Source of the DNA: CAVVAL01 sp963742725
Lineage (GTDB): Bacteria > Actinomycetota > Actinomycetes > Mycobacteriales > Cryptosporangiaceae
Assembly (NCBI GenBank): GCA_963742725.1
Contig: CAVUMX010000001.1
Coordinates: forward strand, 1,922,001 to 1,986,000
Reading direction: 5' to 3'
DNA: 64,000 nt
Positions 53,735 to 62,879 of this stretch are shown piece by piece; position 1 is the stretch's first letter, and the number at the start of each line of letters is the position of its first letter. Position numbers and translations under genes: made by a program. Below the pieces are notes generated by a model. That model worked only from the letters and a program-made list of their open reading frames with translations. It ran no database searches and was not told the DNA's origin.

Positions 53735-55081
53735 CTAGTGGACGGCGTCCACGGCCTTGCGGGCGGCCACGAGGACCGGGTCCCAGACGGGCGAGAACGG
53801 CGGCGCGTAGCCGAGGTCGAGTCCGGTCATCTGGTCGACGGTCATGCCGTTCCACAGCGCGACCGCGAGGACGTCGATCCGTTTCGCCGCTCCTTCGCGG
53901 CCGACGATCTGGCCGCCGAGCAGCCGTCCGGTGCCCCGCTCGGCCAGCAGTTTGACGGTCATCCGCTGCGCGCCTGGGTAGTAGCCGGCCCGGCTGTCCG
54001 ATTCGATCGTCGCCGTCACGTACGCGAACCCGGCGGCGGCGGCTTCTTTCTCGGTCAGTCCGGTGCGGGCGATCTCCAGGTCGCAGACCTTGCTGATCGC
54101 CGTACCGACGACACCCTCGAACGTCGCGTACCCGCCGCCGATGTTGATGCCGGCGACGCGGCCCTGCTTGTTGGCGTGGGTCCCGAGCGGTATCGCCGCC
54201 GGTAGCCCGCTGACCAGGTGGATCGTCTCGGCGCAGTCGCCGGCGGCCCAGATCCCGTCGTGGCCGGGTACGCGCATCTGGCGGTCGGTGACGATGCCGC
54301 CGGTGCGCCCGACGGGCAGCCCGGCGTCGAGCGCCAAGCTCGTTTTCGGCCGGGTGCCCAGCCCCAGCACCACGATGTCGGCCGGATACCGCTCGGGCCC
54401 CGCGATGACGGCCGACACGGCGCCGTCCGCCGTCTCCAGACCGTCGACCGTGACGCCGCTGCGCACCGAGATGCCCAGCCCGGACATGGCGGCCTCGACC
54501 AGCTCACCCATGTCGGGGTCGAGCGTCGACATGGGCTGCGGGGCGCGTTCGAGCAGGGTCACGTCGAGCCCGCGCTGGATCATCGCCTCGGCCAGCTCCA
54601 CGCCGATGTACCCGCCGCCGATGACCACGGCCCGGCGGGCGCCCGCGTCGAGCGTGTCGTGGACGGCCTCGCCGTCGTCGAGCGTCTGGACGCCGTGCAC
54701 CCCCCGAGCGTCGATTCCTGGCCAGTCGGGACGGATCGGCTCCGCGCCCGTAGCGATCATGAGCTGGTCGAACGGCTCCCGTACCTCGCCGCCGGGGCCA
54801 TTGACGACGACGTGCCGCCGGTCCAGGTCGATGCCGACGACCTCGTGCCGCAGCCGGACGTCGATCCCCCGCTCGCGGTGCTGCTCGGGCGACCGGGCGA
54901 CCAGCTCGCCGGCGGTCTCCACCTGGCCGCCGATCCAGTACGGAATGCCACAGGCCGAATACGACGTGTGACTACCGCGCTCGAACGCGACGATCTGCAG
55001 GTCATCCGGGGAGCGACGGCGGCGGGCCTGGCTGGCAGCGCTCATTCCCGCCGCGTCCGCCCCGATCACGACCAGCTTCAT
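53735..55081 (-). CDS. FAD-dependent CoA-disulfide-reductase-like oxidoreductase
   Basis: A 448-residue flavoprotein of the pyridine nucleotide-disulfide family, single-cysteine branch. FAD binding is at VVIGADAAGMSAA, the redox cysteine is Cys44 in SACGIPYW, NAD binds at VVIGGGYIGVELAEA, and the C-terminal dimerisation domain follows IWAAGDCAE. Members reduce CoA disulfide, NADH peroxidase substrates or polysulfide; which applies here is open. The ATG at 55081 has no clear ribosome site. The divergent gene is a DedA protein. Confidence 0.88.
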   Translation of the reverse strand: MKLVVIGADAAGMSAASQARRRRSPDDLQIVAFERGSHTSYSACGIPYWIGGQVETAGELVARSPEQHRERGIDVRLRHEVVGIDLDRRHVVVNGPGGEVREPFDQLMIATGAEPIRPDWPGIDARGVHGVQTLDDGEAVHDTLDAGARRAVVIGGGYIGVELAEAMIQRGLDVTLLERAPQPMSTLDPDMGELVEAAMSGLGISVRSGVTVDGLETADGAVSAVIAGPERYPADIVVLGLGTRPKTSLALDAGLPVGRTGGIVTDRQMRVPGHDGIWAAGDCAETIHLVSGLPAAIPLGTHANKQGRVAGINIGGGYATFEGVVGTAISKVCDLEIARTGLTEKEAAAAGFAYVTATIESDSRAGYYPGAQRMTVKLLAERGTGRLLGGQIVGREGAAKRIDVLAVALWNGMTVDQMTGLDLGYAPPFSPVWDPVLVAARKAVDAVH

Positions 55082-55118
55082 ACCGCGACGATAGGCCGCA
55101 TTCGCCCGGACGAGCCTC

Positions 55119-55826
55119 ATGCCGGTAGCCTCGGTGAGCGTGAGCCTCAGTGAAGACATCCGTTCCGCCAGCGACAACCTCGCGCTGAACCCCCTCGACC
55201 CGAAGGACCTGATCACCACCTTCGGTCTGGTCGGTGTGTGGGCGATCCTGTTCGCCGAGACGGGTCTGCTGATCGGCTTCTTCCTCCCCGGCGACTCGCT
55301 GCTGTTCCTCGCGGGTGTCGGGGCGTCCAGCGTGGGCGCCGAGTTCTTCGGCAAGGCCCTCAGCCTGCCGGGGCTGCTCATCGGCGCGCCGATCTGCGCG
55401 ATCGTCGGTGCCCAGCTCGGCCACCACCTCGGCGCCCGGTACGGCCGGAAGCTGTTCGACCGCCCGAACTCGCGGATCTTCAAGCCCGAGTACGTGGAGA
55501 AGGCCGAGTACTACTTCCAGAAGTTCGGCCCCGCCAAGGCGGTCATCCTGGCCCGGTTCATCCCGATCGTCCGGACGTTCCTCAACCCGGTCGCGGGCAT
55601 GCTCGGCATGTCGCAGAAGCGGTTCCTCGTCTGGAACATCATCGGCGGCATCCTCTGGACCGACGGCATCATCACGGCCGGCTACCTGCTCGGCGACGCG
55701 ATCCCGGCCGAGACCGTCGAGAAGTACCTGCACTACGTGATCGGCGGCATTCTGGTGCTCTCGGTGCTCCCGATCGTCATCGAGTTCGTGCGGGGCCGGC
55801 GCAAGAAGCGCGCCACCGTCAGCTAG
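55119..55826 (+). CDS. DedA/SNARE-associated family membrane protein
   Basis: A 235-residue membrane protein of the DedA (VTT) family, which flips or transports lipids such as undecaprenyl phosphate or phosphatidylethanolamine. Typical segments are FAETGLLIGFFLPGDSLLFLAG, with residues about 50-65, GAQLGHHLGARYGRKLF, and RFIPIVRTFLNPVAGML with the key arginines. The ATG at 55119 or GTG at 55134 may start it. Confidence 0.9.
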   Translation: MPVASVSVSLSEDIRSASDNLALNPLDPKDLITTFGLVGVWAILFAETGLLIGFFLPGDSLLFLAGVGASSVGAEFFGKALSLPGLLIGAPICAIVGAQLGHHLGARYGRKLFDRPNSRIFKPEYVEKAEYYFQKFGPAKAVILARFIPIVRTFLNPVAGMLGMSQKRFLVWNIIGGILWTDGIITAGYLLGDAIPAETVEKYLHYVIGGILVLSVLPIVIEFVRGRRKKRATVS

Positions 55827-55876
55827 AAGGGCCGCCGTCAGCTAAAAGGTTTGACCGGCGCGCGAGCCTGCGTGAT

Positions 55877-57118
55877 GTGCGCTCGAATCTCCGCCTGCTG
55901 ACCGACCGCCGGTTCGCCCTGCTCTTCTCGGCACGGACCGTCTCCGTGCTCGGCACGGCGATCTCCCCGGTCGCGCTGGCGTTCGCCGTCCTCGACCTGC
56001 CGGGCGCATCCGCGACCACGCTGGGCCTGGTCCTCGCGGCGCAGGCCGTCCCCGAGGTGCTGTTCCTGCTGCTCGGCGGCGTGATCGCCGACCGGTTCCC
56101 CCGGTACCGGGTGATGGTCGGCGCGGAGGTGGTCGCCGGATGCAGCCTCGGCGTCCTCGCCACGGCGTTCATCGTCGGGACCCCGGCGGTGCCGCTGGTC
56201 ATGGGCCTGGCCGCCGTGAACGGCATTGCCACCGCCATGTTCTATCCGGCTCTCACCGGCATCGTCCCGCAGGTGGTGCCCGCCGATCAGCTCCAGGGCG
56301 CGAACGGGCTCCTCCGGCTGAGCACCAACGGCTCGCGGATCCTCGGGCTCGCCGTCGCGGGCGCGCTCGTCGTGTTCATCGGACCCGGCTGGGCGCTCGC
56401 CATCGACGCGGCGACGTTCCTGGTCAGCGCCGTCCTGCTGGCGGGGGTCCAGGTGCCGAACACCCGCGTCGACGGCGACTCCGGCCTGCTCGGCGACCTG
56501 AGGCACGGTTGGCGCGAGTTCTCGTCACGGCAGTGGATCTGGGTGATCGTCCTCCAGTTCTCCGTGCTCAACGCGGCGACCACGGCCGGCGTCGGCGTGC
56601 TCGGACCGGTCATCGCCAAGCGCGATCTCGGCGGCGCGGCGGCCTGGTCGACGATCCTCGCCGGCGAGGCGATCGGCATGCTGCTCGGCGTCCTGGTCGT
56701 CATGCGCATGCGCCCGTCGCGGCCGATGCTCGTCGCGACGCTCGCCGTGTTCGGCGGCGCACCGCCGTACATCCTGCTCGCGGGCGGCGCCCCGGTACTG
56801 GTCGTCGCCGCCGCGGCGCTCGTCCTCGGCGTCTGTTTCGACATCTTCGGCGTGTTGTGGGAGACGGCGTTGCAGCAGCACATCCCGGCCGACGCCCTGT
56901 CACGGGTCAGCTCGTACGACGCCGTCGGGTCGTTCATGATGCACCCTGTCGGCCTGCTGGTCGCCGGCCCGGCGGCCGGGCTGTTCGGCCTGGAGACGGC
57001 GCTCTACGGATGCGGCGCGCTGATCGTCGTCTCGACCGCGCTGGCGCTGCTTTCCCCAGAGGTCAGGCAGCTCCGCGCGGTCGAGCCGGTCACGACAGGC
57101 CGAGGTCTTCCCGGCTGA
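55877..57118 (+). CDS. Major facilitator superfamily transporter
   Basis: A 413-residue MFS protein with about 12 helices. RRFALLFSARTVSVLGTAIS begins the first helix, and GGVIADRFPRYRVMVGAEV is the loop 2-3 signature. It resembles the actinobacterial MFS group (DHA3 type) for drugs or siderophores; the substrate is unknown. I use GTG 55877 because similarity begins there, although a ribosome site is not clear. The 3' end overlaps pyrE on the other strand by 29 bases. Confidence 0.82.
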   Translation: MRSNLRLLTDRRFALLFSARTVSVLGTAISPVALAFAVLDLPGASATTLGLVLAAQAVPEVLFLLLGGVIADRFPRYRVMVGAEVVAGCSLGVLATAFIVGTPAVPLVMGLAAVNGIATAMFYPALTGIVPQVVPADQLQGANGLLRLSTNGSRILGLAVAGALVVFIGPGWALAIDAATFLVSAVLLAGVQVPNTRVDGDSGLLGDLRHGWREFSSRQWIWVIVLQFSVLNAATTAGVGVLGPVIAKRDLGGAAAWSTILAGEAIGMLLGVLVVMRMRPSRPMLVATLAVFGGAPPYILLAGGAPVLVVAAAALVLGVCFDIFGVLWETALQQHIPADALSRVSSYDAVGSFMMHPVGLLVAGPAAGLFGLETALYGCGALIVVSTALALLSPEVRQLRAVEPVTTGRGLPG

Positions 57119-57626
57119 ACGCGGCCCGGTACTCCAGGCCGACGGCCCGCACCGCGTCCCCGGCGCCCCGGTCGACGATGACCGCGACACCGGCGATGTC
57201 GGCGCCGGCCTCGCGCAGCGCGGCGACCGCGTCCAGCACGCTGCCGCCGGTCGTGGACGTGTCCTCGACGGCCAGTACCCGCCGGCCGGTCACGTCCGGA
57301 CCTTCGATGCGGCGCTGGAGCCCGTGGGCCTTGCCCGCCTTGCGAACGACAAAGGCGTCAAGCTTCTGTCCGGACGTCGAAGCAGCGTGCAACATCGCCG
57401 CGGCCACCGGGTCGGCGCCGAGCGTGAGCCCGCCGACCGCGTCGTACGCCCAGTCGCGGGTGACGTCGAGCATGACCCGGCCGACGAGCGGGGCGGCGGC
57501 GTGGTGGAGCGTGATCCGGCGCAGGTCGACGTAGTAGTCGGCCTCCTGCCCGCTCGACAGGGTGACCTTCCCGTGCACGACGGCGAGATCACGGATCAGG
57601 GCGAGCAGTTCGTCACGATCGGCCAT
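57090..57626 (-). CDS. pyrE: Orotate phosphoribosyltransferase
   Basis: PyrE adds ribose-5-phosphate from PRPP to orotate, giving OMP in pyrimidine synthesis. The 178-residue protein has FVVRKAGKAHGLQRRIEG, the catalytic lysine loop, and the PRPP-binding VLAVEDTSTTGGSVLDAV. ATG 57626 is the family start. The last 29 bases lie inside the MFS gene on the other strand. Confidence 0.95.
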   Translation of the reverse strand: MADRDELLALIRDLAVVHGKVTLSSGQEADYYVDLRRITLHHAAAPLVGRVMLDVTRDWAYDAVGGLTLGADPVAAAMLHAASTSGQKLDAFVVRKAGKAHGLQRRIEGPDVTGRRVLAVEDTSTTGGSVLDAVAALREAGADIAGVAVIVDRGAGDAVRAVGLEYRAAFSREDLGLS

Positions 57627-57636
57627 GCCCGTCAGG

Positions 57637-58623
57637 CTAGCGGGCGTGCCAGGCGGCGAGGACGGCGCGTTCCTTCGCCTCGTCGATCCGCTTTCCTGTG
57701 CGCTCATTGCGGGTCTCCGGGCCGCCTGAGTCCCGCAGCCACGCCCAGGTGTCCGCGACGGTTTCCTCGATGGGCCTGGTCACGAGGCCGGCCTCCAGGG
57801 CGGCCGTGGCGTCGACGGTCCACGTGTGCGGGGAGTCCGCGATGGCGGTCCACAGCGGAAGGCCCGTCCACATGGGCACGTCCTGGTCGACCAGGAACTT
57901 GTCGTCGGCCCAGACGATGGTGGCGCCGCTGCCGGTGGCCGTGACGGCCGCGTCCAGCATCCGGCCGAACGTCGACGACCCGGGCGCCGCCGTGGCGAGG
58001 AACGGGCCCGGCACGGCCTTCAGCATCCACGCGGCGAGATCCCGGACGTCGATGAGCTGGGTGGGCTCGTCCGGAGAACCGCCGGCCAGCACCTCGCCGC
58101 CACGGGCGATCCGGGCCAGCCAGGACGACAGCCGCTCCGTGTTGTCGTACGGGCCGACCAGCAGCCCGCACCGGACCAGCGTCGACGCCGCCCCGAACAC
58201 CTGCTCGACCGCCCGTTCGCAACCTGCCTTGAGGACGCCGTAGTCACCGTCGTCCGGACCGGCGTCCGGCGCGCACTCGTGCAACCGCGATCCCAGCTCG
58301 ACGGGTTCGTCCGGCCAGCCGGGATGGACGTTCAGCGTCGACACGAACACGTAGTGGCCGACCCGGCCGTGCAACGCCGTGGCGCTGGCCAGGACGTCAC
58401 GCGGGACGAACCCCGAGGTGTCGATGCAGACGTCCCACTCGCCGCCGTCCAGCGCGGCCAGTCCTTCGGGGGTCGTGCGGTCGCCGGTACGGGCATCGAC
58501 GGCGTCCGGCGGCGGACCGGATTCGCCGCGGGTCAACGTGGTCACCTCCCAGCCCGCCGCGAGTGCCGTGTCGACCACGGCACGGCCGAGGAACCGGGTA
58601 CCTCCGAGAACGAGAAGTCGCAT
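57637..58623 (-). CDS. NAD-dependent epimerase/dehydratase family protein
   Basis: A 328-residue extended short-chain dehydrogenase. MRLLVLGGTRFLGRAVVDTA is a GxxxxxG dinucleotide motif; the catalytic Tyr-x3-Lys appears as DYGVLKAGCE. It resembles actinobacterial reductases of NDP-sugar or isoflavone type; substrate unknown. ATG 58623 has a GAGGGTGG upstream. Its stop lies 10 bases from the pyrE start, so the two are one transcript. Confidence 0.8.
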   Translation of the reverse strand: MRLLVLGGTRFLGRAVVDTALAAGWEVTTLTRGESGPPPDAVDARTGDRTTPEGLAALDGGEWDVCIDTSGFVPRDVLASATALHGRVGHYVFVSTLNVHPGWPDEPVELGSRLHECAPDAGPDDGDYGVLKAGCERAVEQVFGAASTLVRCGLLVGPYDNTERLSSWLARIARGGEVLAGGSPDEPTQLIDVRDLAAWMLKAVPGPFLATAAPGSSTFGRMLDAAVTATGSGATIVWADDKFLVDQDVPMWTGLPLWTAIADSPHTWTVDATAALEAGLVTRPIEETVADTWAWLRDSGGPETRNERTGKRIDEAKERAVLAAWHAR

Positions 58624-58685
58624 GTGGCCACCCTCGCCCGTAGGCGTCGCGGCGGCCACCTGATTCTGCCGAGGGCAGACATGTC

Positions 58686-58987
58686 GGTGGGGGTCTCCAC
58701 GGGCCGAGCCCCGTGGAAACCCCCACCTTCAAGCGTTCTGGTCGGTTACCGGTACCCCTTGCGCCGAGCCGCGCGGGGGACTTTCACCTGTTGCTGCTGC
58801 GCGATCCGCGATCCGTTCACGAGCCGAGCCTCGTTGCGGGAACGCTGACCGTTCGGCGTTGTCCATGGCATCCGGCGCGAGCGCGGTGCGGGCCGAGCCC
58901 CGCGGTGCGCCGTGCCGGCTATACGGATCTGCCGGTCAGCTATGGAGTTATTTCGAATGGGAGCCTTTACGAGCCGAGCCTCGTAAA
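58686..58987. repeat. Array of five hairpins with an invariant CCGAGC loop
   Basis: The six-base loop CCGAGC occurs at 58704, 58764, 58824, 58893 and 58974, each time closed by complementary arms that differ in sequence: TCCACGGG/CCCGTGGA, GCG/CGC with outer CCCC/GGGG, ACGAG/CTCGT with outer CGTTC/GAACG, GCGGG/CCCGC with outer GCGC/GCGC, and CTTTACGAG/CTCGTAAAG. The first is extended by nine more pairs (GGTGGGGGT/ACCCCCACC). Loop spacings are 60, 60, 69 and 81 bases. Frames through it on either strand lack signals. It lies between the epimerase gene and the chaplin-like gene. Confidence 0.75.
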
Positions 58988-59078
58988 GAACACCCTTCTT
59001 CAATTCCGAACTGTGTCCGAGCTCGTGCCTTACTTACTGGTCGTGCTTTTCATGCGGTAGTTCAGGTGATGCGGTCGT

Positions 59079-60017
59079 TCACTTGATGTGAGCGGACGAG
59101 CCGCCCTTGCTGCTGGCGGCACCGTTGCCCAGCAGGCCCAGCGCGTTGCCGGAGACCTCGACCGGGATCTGGATCGGCACGTACGCCTGGTTGCCGTTCA
59201 GGATCCCGGCGTTGCCGATGCTGGTCAGGTCCGAGCCGCTCTGGCCACGCAGGGTGGCACGCGAGCCGCCCTTGCAGTTCGCCTGGGCGTTGCCCAGCAC
59301 GCCGAGCGCGTTGCCGCACACGTCGACCGGGATCTGGATCGGGGCGTACAGCTGGTTGCCGTTCGCGATGCCGAAGTTGCCGATGCTGGTCAGGTCCGAG
59401 CCGCTCTTGCGAGCCTTGGCCGGGGCCTTCTTGGAGCTGCCGATCTTGGCCTGGCTGCCGCCCTTGCAGGACGCCTGGCCGTTGCCCAGCACGCCGGCGG
59501 CGTTGCCGCAGACGTCGACCGGGATCTGGATCGGGACGATCGCCTGGTTGCCGTTCAGGATGCCCAGGTTGCCGATGCTGGTGGCGTCCGGCAGCGCGGC
59601 GCTCTTGCGGTGGCGGTGCCCGATGCGGGCCTCGCTGCCGCCCTTGCTGTGCGCCGAGCCGTTGCCCAGCACGCCAGCGGCGTTACCGGACACGTCGACC
59701 GGGACCTGGATGGGAACGATCGCCTGGTTGCCGTTGGCGATGCCGGCGTTGCCGATGCTGGTGGCGTCGCCGAGCCGGTGCAGGTGCGCGGACGAGCCGC
59801 CCTTGCAGCCCGCCTGAGCGTTGCCGAGGACACCGAGCGCGTTGCCGCACACGTCAACCGGCACCTGGATCGGTGCGTAGAGCTGGTTGCCGTTCGCGAT
59901 ACCCAGGTTGCCGATGCTGGTCAGGTCACTGTCGGCCTGAGCAGCGGCGGCACCAGCCAGGACGAGGCCCGCTGACACGATGCCAACCTGGAGGGACCTA
60001 CGAATCCACGTATTCAT
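59079..60017 (-). CDS. Chaplin-like secreted protein with five repeats
   Basis: A 312-residue protein. A signal peptide (about residues 1-28, ending AAAAQADS) is followed by five copies of a roughly 42-residue chaplin-type unit: SIGNxGIxNGNQ, then PIQxPVDVCGNALGVLGN, then CKGGS. Copies 1, 3 and 4 keep two cysteines each; in copies 2 and 5 both are serine. Basic linkers (GHRHRKSA, SSKKAPAKARKS) separate them. Chaplins coat aerial hyphae as amyloid-like films. It is the only surface-hydrophobin type gene in the window. ATG 60017, with AGAGG about ten bases upstream. Confidence 0.8.
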   Translation of the reverse strand: MNTWIRRSLQVGIVSAGLVLAGAAAAQADSDLTSIGNLGIANGNQLYAPIQVPVDVCGNALGVLGNAQAGCKGGSSAHLHRLGDATSIGNAGIANGNQAIVPIQVPVDVSGNAAGVLGNGSAHSKGGSEARIGHRHRKSAALPDATSIGNLGILNGNQAIVPIQIPVDVCGNAAGVLGNGQASCKGGSQAKIGSSKKAPAKARKSGSDLTSIGNFGIANGNQLYAPIQIPVDVCGNALGVLGNAQANCKGGSRATLRGQSGSDLTSIGNAGILNGNQAYVPIQIPVEVSGNALGLLGNGAASSKGGSSAHIK

Positions 60018-60217
60018 GGAGAAAAGTGCCTCTCGTGTACTCGATGTGAGGAAGTGGGCACGACGGTTCCCCGTGGAGCGGGAAGTCGGGATGCCCGGGA
60101 TTGCGACTGGGCCAGGTGTGTAACTGAAACCTGCCCATGCATTGACCGGTGGGCTGATACCGGACGTAACCGAGCCGGGACGTCTCCAGGGCCGGTTAGG
60201 GCCGGGGCGTCACCAGG

Positions 60218-61279
60218 TCAGTCAGGAGAGACGGACGGGTCCTCAGCACGGACCAGCGTCACGCCGGAGTCCTCAGTGACCGCGAATGCCCGCGAGGCGA
60301 ACATCCGGTCCGAGAGACCGCCGGCGCCGACAGCACCGGATGAACCGTCGAGCTGGTGCGAGGAGGAACCTGCCGCACTCCCACCATGCGTCGCCACGCC
60401 GGGGAAGACCGGGACGGAGCCCGGGCCCGGGGTGGGACTGGTCGGGGCCGAAGAACCGGCGCCGACCGCGCGGCCGGACGATGCGTCCGGCCGGTATGCC
60501 GCCTGAGCGGCGTTCCGGTTCGCCGTGAAGTCGGCGAACCCGAAGTGACCCACCGGGACGGCTGGCAGCGCCGCCTGGTCCGGCAGGGAACCCTCCGCCG
60601 TGGCCGGCACGGGCAGATCACCCGTCCACGGGGAGTTTCCGACGATCGGAAGTCGGGAGGTGGGCGACTTGACCCTCGGCAGACCCGAGACCACTGACGA
60701 GATTCGATCCGTCAGCGGCCTGGCACCCGCGAGCGGGCGGACTGCCGTGGTCAGAGGTGCGACCGCACCGTCGACTCCGAGCGACGTCGTGATGCCCTGC
60801 GTCACCGACACGGGGTCGAGGAGCGCAGAACCTGAGCCACCGAGCAGAGCCGGTGAACGGCTCTGCCGGCCGTCCGCGAGGACCAGCCCACGGACAGGGG
60901 TGACGAGCGAAGCGGCGCCGTCCACCACGGACGCGTCGGAGGCTGGTGTAGTGGCTGGGGCCAGCGCACCACTGGAACTCCCCGTGACCGGGGAGACCGC
61001 CACCGCCGCGTGCCGGGCGACAGGTGTTACCGCTTTGGTCAGTGGTCGCGAGACCGGAGCCAGCGTGGGCTCCAGTACGGACGTGACCGGCGCAGCGGTC
61101 GAGTCGGCCGACGCCGCCGGCGTACCGGCGTCCGCGTGGGCCATGGAGGAACCGGCGATCCAGGCTGCCGCCGCGAACCCCAGCAGGGCCAGCACCCGCA
61201 GGCAAGCCGAAACGACGGGAGTACGCCACCACTGCGACGTGGCGCGCTCAACGCGCCCGTTCCGCCGTGGGTAGCTCAT
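60218..61279 (-). CDS. Secreted Ala/Pro/Ser/Val-rich protein of unknown function
   Basis: A 353-residue protein. A signal peptide (VLALLGFAAAAWIAGSSMAHA, with residues about 28-47 as the hydrophobic core) is followed by a low-complexity body rich in Ala, Pro, Ser and Val. It has no cysteines, no known domain and no wall-anchoring motif. ATG 61279 follows AGAGGA. It lies upstream of the chaplin-like gene on the same strand, 200 bases away, and may share a role in the cell surface. Confidence 0.6.
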   Translation of the reverse strand: MSYPRRNGRVERATSQWWRTPVVSACLRVLALLGFAAAAWIAGSSMAHADAGTPAASADSTAAPVTSVLEPTLAPVSRPLTKAVTPVARHAAVAVSPVTGSSSGALAPATTPASDASVVDGAASLVTPVRGLVLADGRQSRSPALLGGSGSALLDPVSVTQGITTSLGVDGAVAPLTTAVRPLAGARPLTDRISSVVSGLPRVKSPTSRLPIVGNSPWTGDLPVPATAEGSLPDQAALPAVPVGHFGFADFTANRNAAQAAYRPDASSGRAVGAGSSAPTSPTPGPGSVPVFPGVATHGGSAAGSSSHQLDGSSGAVGAGGLSDRMFASRAFAVTEDSGVTLVRAEDPSVSPD

Positions 61280-61456
61280 CGACCGTCCTCTGACTCGTGA
61301 TTGCGATATTGCTGCATGACCGAATTGCAGGAGTTCGTCGGATCGGGCCGGTTTGATTACCGATGTCCGTGCTCGACCGGAAAGAGAATGACCTATTCGG
61401 ACCAGCGATTGCAACCCGGTGCGTATTCAGCGTGTCGCACTACGTAATTGAAGTGC

Positions 61457-62245
61457 TCAGGTGTGGTCGCGGCCCGCGCGGCGGGCGGCCGTACCGATGA
61501 GGCGCCGGAACAAAGGCCGGGGCACGTGCCGCACCAGCCCGCCGAGCACCTTGTACCGCACCGACGGGGTGCTGACCGCCCGGCCGCGGCGGAGGTCGGC
61601 AAGGGCCGCACGGGCTACGTTGTCGGCGTCCAGCCACAGGCCGTCGCCGATCGATCCGGTGGGGATGCCGGCGCGGGCGTGGAACTCTGTACGGACGAAG
61701 CCCGGGCACAGCGCCACGACGCGGACCCCCTTCGCCCGGACCGCCAGGTGCATGGACTCGCTGAAGTTCGTGACCCACGCCTTCGACGCCCCGTAGCTCG
61801 AACCCGGCGCCGTGGGGCCGAATCCGGCTACGGACGAGACGTTGACGATGTCGCCCCGGCCGCGTTCGATCATCGGCGCCAGCGCCGCGTGCGTGAGGCG
61901 CATGACCGCGCGGACGTTGATCCGCAGCAGACGGTCCTCGTCCTCGACGTCGTTACGCAGGAACGAGTCCTTGAGGCCGATGCCGGCGTTGTTGACGAGG
62001 ACGTCGACCGGCCGGGCCGTGTCCGCCAGCCGGGCTTCGACGGCGGCGCATCCCTCATCGGTGGCGAGATCGGCGGGCAGGATCTCGACCTCGATGTCGT
62101 GGGCGTCGCGGAGTTCGGCCGCGAACGCCGCCAACCGCTCCTCGTCACGGGCGACCAGCACCAGGTCGTGGAACTCCACGGCGAGCCGGCGGACGAACGC
62201 CGCGCCGATGCCGGCGGTGGCGCCCGTGACGAGAGCGGTGGGCAT
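61457..62245 (-). CDS. Short-chain dehydrogenase/reductase
   Basis: A 262-residue classical SDR. TALVTGATAGIGAAFVRRLA binds NAD(P), NNAG occurs in VLVNNAGIGLKDS, and the catalytic Ser/Tyr/Lys are in VNVSSVAGFGPTAPGSSYGASKAW. The substrate is unknown. ATG 62245 has AGGAG six bases upstream. The membrane protein gene upstream is eight bases away, so the two are probably one operon. Confidence 0.88.
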   Translation of the reverse strand: MPTALVTGATAGIGAAFVRRLAVEFHDLVLVARDEERLAAFAAELRDAHDIEVEILPADLATDEGCAAVEARLADTARPVDVLVNNAGIGLKDSFLRNDVEDEDRLLRINVRAVMRLTHAALAPMIERGRGDIVNVSSVAGFGPTAPGSSYGASKAWVTNFSESMHLAVRAKGVRVVALCPGFVRTEFHARAGIPTGSIGDGLWLDADNVARAALADLRRGRAVSTPSVRYKVLGGLVRHVPRPLFRRLIGTAARRAGRDHT

Positions 62246-62253
62246 GCGTACTC

Positions 62254-62811
62254 CTAGTAGAGCTGGTTGGGCTGCGTGGGCTTGAAGAACTTGTTCGAGA
62301 TCGGCAGGGCCAGCAGCACGATCACGGCGATGTAGATCAGCAGCGCCAGTACGGCGTTGATGATCGAGTACGCCGTGTACCAACCCGGCACGGCGTCGGT
62401 CTGCTGGAAGCTGCCGATGAAACCGAAGCCGGTGCAGCAGAGGAACAGGCCGCACACGACCCAGGTGATGATCCGGGCGACGTTGCTGCCGCGCAGGTTC
62501 AGCAGGGCGAGCACGACGAAGACGATCGCGATCACCACGCTGAAGCCGATGCCGAACACCAGCGCGACGTTGACGATCGTGTCGGTGTCCATCTGCGGAC
62601 CGTCCGCAGGCTGCTGCGCCTCCGCCGCGTCCCTGATGATGTCCTTGTTCGCGATCGTCATGATCGCGCCCAGGAGTGACAGCACGACCTGGAAGAGCAT
62701 CAGGCCGGCGGCGGCGGTCACAGTGACCGGCCGGGGCGGGCGCTCGGCCGGCGTGACTACCGGCGGCGGACCGAACGGCGGCGGCGGTGCGGGCGGGCCG
62801 GAGTAGGCCAT
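62254..62811 (-). CDS. Small four-helix membrane protein with Pro-rich N-terminus
   Basis: A 185-residue protein. The N-terminus is Pro-rich (PPAPPPPFGPPPVV), followed by about four hydrophobic helices (for example LMLFQVVLSLLGAIMT and VVIAIVFVVLALLNL). ATG 62811 has GAGGAG five bases upstream. No family with known function was recognised; such proteins are common in actinomycetes. It leads the operon with the SDR. Confidence 0.65.
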   Translation of the reverse strand: MAYSGPPAPPPPFGPPPVVTPAERPPRPVTVTAAAGLMLFQVVLSLLGAIMTIANKDIIRDAAEAQQPADGPQMDTDTIVNVALVFGIGFSVVIAIVFVVLALLNLRGSNVARIITWVVCGLFLCCTGFGFIGSFQQTDAVPGWYTAYSIINAVLALLIYIAVIVLLALPISNKFFKPTQPNQLY

Positions 62812-62879
62812 CTCATCTCCTCATTGGTCAGCTGAACTCGCACAACGTATCGAGACGTCGCCATTGGATCGACGTTTAT

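Noticed and set aside
58686..58987. CRISPR array.
   Set aside because: Repeats share only a short loop with different stems, the spacing is irregular after the first two intervals, and no cas genes are present.
58713..59060. A plus-strand protein of 115 residues across the hairpin array.
   Set aside because: It contains repeated EPSLV and similar peptides only because the hairpin loop is repeated, with no ribosome site. The opposite strand frame shows the same effect.
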